64,000 nucleotides of DNA from Micromonospora sp. RP3T. GTDB taxonomy: Bacteria; Actinomycetota; Actinomycetes; Mycobacteriales; Micromonosporaceae. A program made the translations under genes and the position numbers. Shown piece by piece: positions 60,426 to 64,000 of this stretch. The stretch is taken from NCBI RefSeq assembly GCF_003027925.1, contig NZ_PYPS01000030.1:1-64000 (forward strand), given 5' to 3'. Numbering within the stretch: the stretch's first letter is position 1; every line of letters begins with the position of its first letter. The notes beneath the pieces are model-generated. The model did no database searches, was not told where the DNA came from, and worked only from the letters and a program-made list of their open reading frames with translations.

Positions 60426-60713
60426 GTGATCACCGCGATCGTGCTGATCGACTGCGCCACCGACTCCATCCCCGAGGTGGCCGAGAACCTGGCCGCCCTG
60501 CCCGGCGTCAGCGAGGTCTACTCGGTGGCCGGGCACGTCGACCTGATCGCCATGGTCCGGGTCCGCGAGTTCGAGCAGATCGCCCAGGTCATCGCCGGGA
60601 GCATCTCCAAGGTGCCCGGCGTGCTCAACACCGAGTCGCACATCGCGTTCCGGGCCTACTCGCAGCACGACCTGGAGGAGGCGTTCGCGATCGGGCTGGC
60701 CAGCGCCGACTGA
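60426..60713 (+). CDS. stand-alone Lrp/AsnC ligand-binding (RAM) domain protein
   Basis: A 95-residue single-domain protein with the RAM/AsnC ligand-binding ferredoxin-like fold: AIVLIDCATDSIPEVAENLAAL, PGVSEVYSVAGHVDLIAMV with the ligand-turn GxxDL and VPGVLNTESHIAF. It lacks the helix-turn-helix, so it probably binds an amino acid or other small ligand and modulates a partner. The start is GTG at 60426. It lies 52 bp after the nucleotidyltransferase. Confidence 0.9.
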   Translation: MITAIVLIDCATDSIPEVAENLAALPGVSEVYSVAGHVDLIAMVRVREFEQIAQVIAGSISKVPGVLNTESHIAFRAYSQHDLEEAFAIGLASAD

Positions 60714-60776
60714 GACGCCGGTGACCGGCCCACCCCGGCGAGGGGCGGACCGGCCACCGTCGGTCGTGCGGTCTGG

Positions 60777-61451
60777 TCAGCTCTGCGCGGGCGCCGGGGT
60801 CTCCGTGGTGCCCGGTGCGGGCTCCTCGGTCCCGGTGCCGCCCGGCGCGGACGACTCGGTACCGCCCGGTGCCGGCGACGTGGTGCCGCCCGGGCTGGGC
60901 GTGCCGCTGGCGCTGGTCTGCGGCACCGGGACACCCAGCGTCTGGGCCAGCGCCACCAGCGCGTCGTAGTGCGCCTGCAGGACCGGCAGCGCGTCCTGGG
61001 CGAGCTGCACCACCGACTGCTCGGAGCCCTGCGAGATCTCCGTCTGGGTGGCCTGGATGGCCTGGACGTGGCCGGCGAGCTGGGCGGTCACCCACGCCTT
61101 GTCGAACTGGGCGCCGCTGAGCCCGTTCAGCTTGTCGAGGACCTTCTGCTGGTCGGCGGTCGGGTCGGCCGGAAGCTGCACGTTGAGCTGCTGCGCGGTC
61201 GACTTGACCGTCTGGTCCAGCTGGGTGTGGTCCGTGACGAACATCTTGCCCAGGTCCTTGACCTGCTGGTTCTGGCCCTTCTGCTGGGCCAGGTTACCGG
61301 CGGTGATCTCGAACAGGTTGACCTGGTGCACCGCCTGCAGATACTGGGTGTCCTGCGTCGACGGCTGCGCCGCGGCCTGTGCCGCGGCGGCGGGCGCCAG
61401 CCCCACGACCACCAGCGCGGCCAGCAGACCCAGGCGTTTGATTCCCCACAT
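60777..61451 (-). CDS. secreted DUF4142 protein
   Basis: A 224-residue exported protein. A Sec signal peptide (KRLGLLAALVVVGLAPAAA) is followed by an all-helical DUF4142 domain (~32-175): TQYLQAVHQVNLFEITAGNLA, VKDLGKMFVTDHTQLDQ and the ferritin-like four-helix arrangement. The C-terminus (~180-224) is Pro/Gly/Thr/Glu-rich and disordered. Function unknown; a periplasmic/cell-wall location is likely. GGGGGAGG precedes the ATG at 61451. It lies downstream of qcrB on the same strand, 170 bp away. Confidence 0.85.
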   Translation of the reverse strand: MWGIKRLGLLAALVVVGLAPAAAAQAAAQPSTQDTQYLQAVHQVNLFEITAGNLAQQKGQNQQVKDLGKMFVTDHTQLDQTVKSTAQQLNVQLPADPTADQQKVLDKLNGLSGAQFDKAWVTAQLAGHVQAIQATQTEISQGSEQSVVQLAQDALPVLQAHYDALVALAQTLGVPVPQTSASGTPSPGGTTSPAPGGTESSAPGGTGTEEPAPGTTETPAPAQS

Positions 61452-61619
61452 GCGTTCCTCCCCCATGAGACGTCGGACCGCACGGATACCCGGCTGACCG
61501 GGGTTATTCCTGCGATTCCACCCGTCCGGGGCGCACCGGACCGCCGACCGGGGCGGAAACGGACGTGGCGCCCGCCGGAGGGATCCGGCGGGCGCCACGG
61601 TCAGTCGTACCCGGAAGGG

Positions 61620-63251
61620 TCAGCGTCGGCTCTCGCCGCTGCCGACCTCCTCCCGCTCTGCTCGGGGCTCGACCGGCGGGTGACCCGGCGAGACCGGCGC
61701 CTCGGCCGGCTTCTCGATCGGGTAGAAGAAGCCCCGGATGGCGGGCCCGAGGGCACCGAGCCGGTTCATCTTCTTCGGCACCACCCAGCCGACGTAGTCC
61801 AGCGCCGGCGCGTGGCCGTCGTGCCCGTCCGCCGACGTGAGCGGCTGGTGGACCTCGACGAACCGGCCGTCGGGCAGCCGCTTGATGATGCCGGTCTCCA
61901 CGCCGTGGGCCAGCACCTCCCGGTCGTGCTGCTGGAGACCCAGGCAGATCCGGTAGGTGACGTAGTAGGCCAGCGGCGGGATCACCAGCAGACCGACCCG
62001 GCCGGCCCACGTCATCGCGTTCAAACTGATGTGGAACTTGTCGGCGATCACGTCGTTGCCGCCGGAGAGCGTCAGCACGACGTAGAAGGCGACCGCCATC
62101 GCGCCCACCGCGGTCCGGGCCGGCACGTCCCGGGGCCGCTGGAGCAGGTTGTGGTGCTTGTAGTCCTTGAGGCGGCGGGCCTCCAGGAACGGGTACATCG
62201 TCGACAGGCCCACCAGGATGCCGGGGAGCACGACCGTCGGCCAGAACAGCGGCGGGATGACGTACCCGTCGCCGATCGGGATGCTGATCTCCCAACCCGG
62301 CATGAGTCGGGTCGAGCCGTCGAGGAACATGACGTACCAGTCGGGCTGGCTGGCCGCCGAGACCACCCACGCCTCGTACGGGCCGAAGTACCAGATCGGG
62401 TTGATCTGGAAGAGGCCACCCATCAGCGCGATCACGCCGAAGACGACCATGAAGAAGCCGCCCTGCTTGAGCGCGTAGCGCGGGAACATCCGCTCGCCGA
62501 CCACGTTCTCGTTGGTCCGGCCGGGGCCGGGCCACTGGGTGTGCTTCTGCTTGAACACCAGGCCCAGGTGCACGCTGATCAGCGCCACCAGCAGGCCCGG
62601 GATGAGCAGCACGTGGGCGATGAAGAAGCGGCTGATGATGATCATGCCGGGGAACTCGCCGCCGAAGATCGACGAGCTGACCCAGGAACCGACCACCGGG
62701 ATCGACAGGATGATGCCGGAGGCGATCCGCAGGCCGGTGCCGGAGAGGCCGTCGTCGGGCAGCGAGTAGCCGGTGAAGCCGGCCAGGAAGCCGACCCAGA
62801 ACAGCAGCGAGCCGATGATCCAGTTGGTCTCACGCGGCTTGCGGAACGCGCCGGTGAAGAAGACCCGGAGCATGTGCACCACGATCGCGGCCATGAACAG
62901 CAGGGCCGCCCAGTGGTGCATCTGCCGCATGATCAGACCGCCCCGGACGTCGAACGAGATGTCCAGGCTGGAGGCGTACGCGGCCGACATCGGGGTGCCC
63001 CGCAGCGGCGCGTAGCTGCCGTCGTAGGTCACCTCGGTCATCGCCGGCTCGTAGAAGAAGGTCAGGAACACACCGGTCAGCAACAGCACCACGAACGAGA
63101 ACAGCGCGATCTCGCCGAGCAGGAAGGACCAGTGGTCGGGGAAGACCTTGTTCAGCAGCTTGCGCAGCGGCGTGGCGACCTGGAAACGGTCGTCCACCGC
63201 CCCGGCGGTCTTGGCCGGCAGCGCGGCCGCATCGAACTTTCGGCGCTTCAT
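61620..63251 (-). CDS. qcrB: cytochrome bc1 complex cytochrome b subunit
   Basis: A 543-residue membrane subunit of the actinobacterial bcc complex, which oxidises menaquinol and passes electrons to the aa3 oxidase. Haem-ligating His pairs are in MRQMHHWAALLFMAAIVVH and FFIAHVLLIPGLLVALISVH; NWIIGSLLFWVGFLAGFTGY and the Qo-site-like IPVVGSWVSSSIFG region, PEWYVMF-like PDWYVMFLDG are present. A long C-terminal extension with PxxYVGW-like DYVGWVVPKKMNRLG is usual in actinobacteria. It overlaps the upstream qcrA (ATGA at 63248). Confidence 0.96.
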   Translation of the reverse strand: MKRRKFDAAALPAKTAGAVDDRFQVATPLRKLLNKVFPDHWSFLLGEIALFSFVVLLLTGVFLTFFYEPAMTEVTYDGSYAPLRGTPMSAAYASSLDISFDVRGGLIMRQMHHWAALLFMAAIVVHMLRVFFTGAFRKPRETNWIIGSLLFWVGFLAGFTGYSLPDDGLSGTGLRIASGIILSIPVVGSWVSSSIFGGEFPGMIIISRFFIAHVLLIPGLLVALISVHLGLVFKQKHTQWPGPGRTNENVVGERMFPRYALKQGGFFMVVFGVIALMGGLFQINPIWYFGPYEAWVVSAASQPDWYVMFLDGSTRLMPGWEISIPIGDGYVIPPLFWPTVVLPGILVGLSTMYPFLEARRLKDYKHHNLLQRPRDVPARTAVGAMAVAFYVVLTLSGGNDVIADKFHISLNAMTWAGRVGLLVIPPLAYYVTYRICLGLQQHDREVLAHGVETGIIKRLPDGRFVEVHQPLTSADGHDGHAPALDYVGWVVPKKMNRLGALGPAIRGFFYPIEKPAEAPVSPGHPPVEPRAEREEVGSGESRR

Positions 63252-64000
63252 GGCCGCTCCCAGAAGTCGGGACCGATGGTCTCGGTGTAGTCGGACCTCG
63301 CCACGAAGAAGCCTTCCTCGTCCACCTCGATCGGCAGCTGCGGCAGCGGCCGGTTCGCCGGGCCGAAGATCGGCTTGGCGTTGTCGGTGATGAGGAACTG
63401 GGACTGGTGGCAGGGGCAGAGCAGGCGGTTGGTCTGCTGCTCGTAGAGGCTGGCCGGGCAACCGGCGTGCGTGCAGATCTTGGAGAACGCGACGTAGTTG
63501 CCCCACATGAAGTCGCCGCGGCCCTTGCGCTCGTTGGCCGCGCGCGACTTCTGCGCGTCGTCCTCGCGCAGGTGGATCAGCAGGGTCGGGGAGTCGGCGT
63601 GCCGGTTGCTGACGCCGCCCTCGATGCCCGGGAACACGGTGAGCTGGCCGCCGACGCTGACGTCCGCCGGGCGGATCGGCCGGCCGTCCTCGCGGATCAG
63701 CCGGATCTTCTCACCGCCCTCGGCCGGCGCGAAGCCGGTGGTGAACATCTGGTTGTTCTTGTGCGGCTGCTCGATCAGACCACCGATCAGCGGCGCCGCG
63801 GCGACCGCGCCGACCGGCGCCAGGCCGGCCAGCAGCGAGATGCCGAGCAGCGGACGCCGCTTCACGCCCAGCTCGTCGGCCAGGTAGAGCATGGTCTCGC
63901 CGGTGATCTTGCGATCCTCCGGGTTGCCGCCCTGGTCGTGCCGGTCCTGGATCGAGACCTCCTTGGGCAGCAGCTTCTTGCCCCAGGTCAGGATGCCGAA
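63248..64000 (-). CDS. qcrA: cytochrome bc1 complex Rieske iron-sulfur subunit (partial, 5' end outside window)
   Basis: The last 250 residues of the Rieske protein; the gene continues beyond 64000. The [2Fe-2S] cluster ligands are in ICTHAGCPASLY and LCPCHQSQF, with the surrounding LPIEVDEEGFFVARSDYTETI near the end. A transmembrane helix (LLGISLLAGLAPVGAVAAAPLIG) precedes the cluster domain, and GETMLYLADELGVKRRP joins the earlier N-terminal part. It transfers electrons from menaquinol to cytochrome c in the bcc complex and is coupled to qcrB by a 4-bp overlap. Confidence 0.96.
   Translation of the reverse strand, partial: FGILTWGKKLLPKEVSIQDRHDQGGNPEDRKITGETMLYLADELGVKRRPLLGISLLAGLAPVGAVAAAPLIGGLIEQPHKNNQMFTTGFAPAEGGEKIRLIREDGRPIRPADVSVGGQLTVFPGIEGGVSNRHADSPTLLIHLREDDAQKSRAANERKGRGDFMWGNYVAFSKICTHAGCPASLYEQQTNRLLCPCHQSQFLITDNAKPIFGPANRPLPQLPIEVDEEGFFVARSDYTETIGPDFWERP

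Noticed and set aside
60969..63290. A 773-codon plus-strand frame opposite DUF4142 and qcrB.
   Set aside because: It is antisense to qcrB, whose haem ligands and membrane helices are evident.

Overview
The window is chromosomal DNA of a very high-GC actinomycete, most likely Micromonosporaceae (Micromonospora/Salinispora type). The evidence is the strong G/C third-position bias, frequent GTG starts with ATGA/GTGA gene overlaps, a core gene order that matches the region of actinobacterial chromosomes running from metF/idsA through pknL, aroG, plsC, fadD15 and pimB to qcrAB (Rv2172c to Rv2196 in M. tuberculosis, from memory), and a short GTTAAGCGGGGGCCCC-type interspersed repeat that I associate with this family. 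I see no rRNA, tRNA, CRISPR array, prophage or intact insertion sequence.

Layout. 0.2-5.5 kb: a tightly coupled carotenoid end-group operon (YbaK-type deacylase, CrtA-like monooxygenase, GNAT, CruF-type hydratase, GT2 glycosyltransferase, CrtD/CrtI-type desaturase), probably for a 1'-glycosylated, 2'-oxygenated carotenoid such as sioxanthin. 5.5-9.1 kb: CDP-alcohol phosphatidyltransferase, metF, an XRE regulator and a GGPP synthase that may feed the pigment pathway. 9.2-15.2 kb: Rv2175c-like protein, PknL-type kinase with four PASTA domains, endonuclease IV, threonine aldolase, class II DAHP synthase. 15.2-21.7 kb: accessory genes (lipoprotein, AraC regulator, secreted CBM2-GH18 chitinase, glutathione peroxidase, secreted SGNH esterase, F420-reductase-like protein, DUF2203). 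21.7-26.2 kb: proC, a phosphofructokinase with a PPi-type residue, a flavin-type general stress protein, RNase AS, a Crp/Fnr regulator and a small Thr-rich protein.

26.3-38.7 kb: a large adenylate cyclase/ATPase/TPR signalling protein whose expected start codon appears lost, PlsC, a membrane protein, OtsA, a flavin monooxygenase coupled to an alpha/beta hydrolase lacking its nucleophile, an EEP phosphatase, ROK glucokinase, a Cys-motif protein and an SRPBCC protein. 38.8-49.5 kb: FadD15-type ligase, a GAF histidine kinase/LuxR regulator pair, a PF04672 methyltransferase, a GGDEF-EAL protein and a giant SARP/NB-ARC/TPR regulator. 49.5-53.6 kb: two tandem small secreted proteins, PimB-type mannosyltransferase, M48 protease with a possible leader peptide, a 48-bp palindrome and a small Cys-rich protein. 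53.7-64 kb: NYN-domain protein, DEDDh exonuclease/GIY-YIG fusion, RelA/SpoT-like protein, NUDIX, sugar nucleotidyltransferase, Lrp ligand-binding domain, DUF4142 protein, then qcrB and the 3' part of qcrA.

No single unmistakable new system stands out. The strongest leads are the CrtA-like candidate for carotenoid C-2' oxygenation, an interspersed repeat read in frame through cruF, tandem repeats that re-use gene stop codons, the pseudo-hydrolase paired with a flavin monooxygenase, the twin secreted proteins beside the SARP regulator, and several long palindromic intergenic elements.
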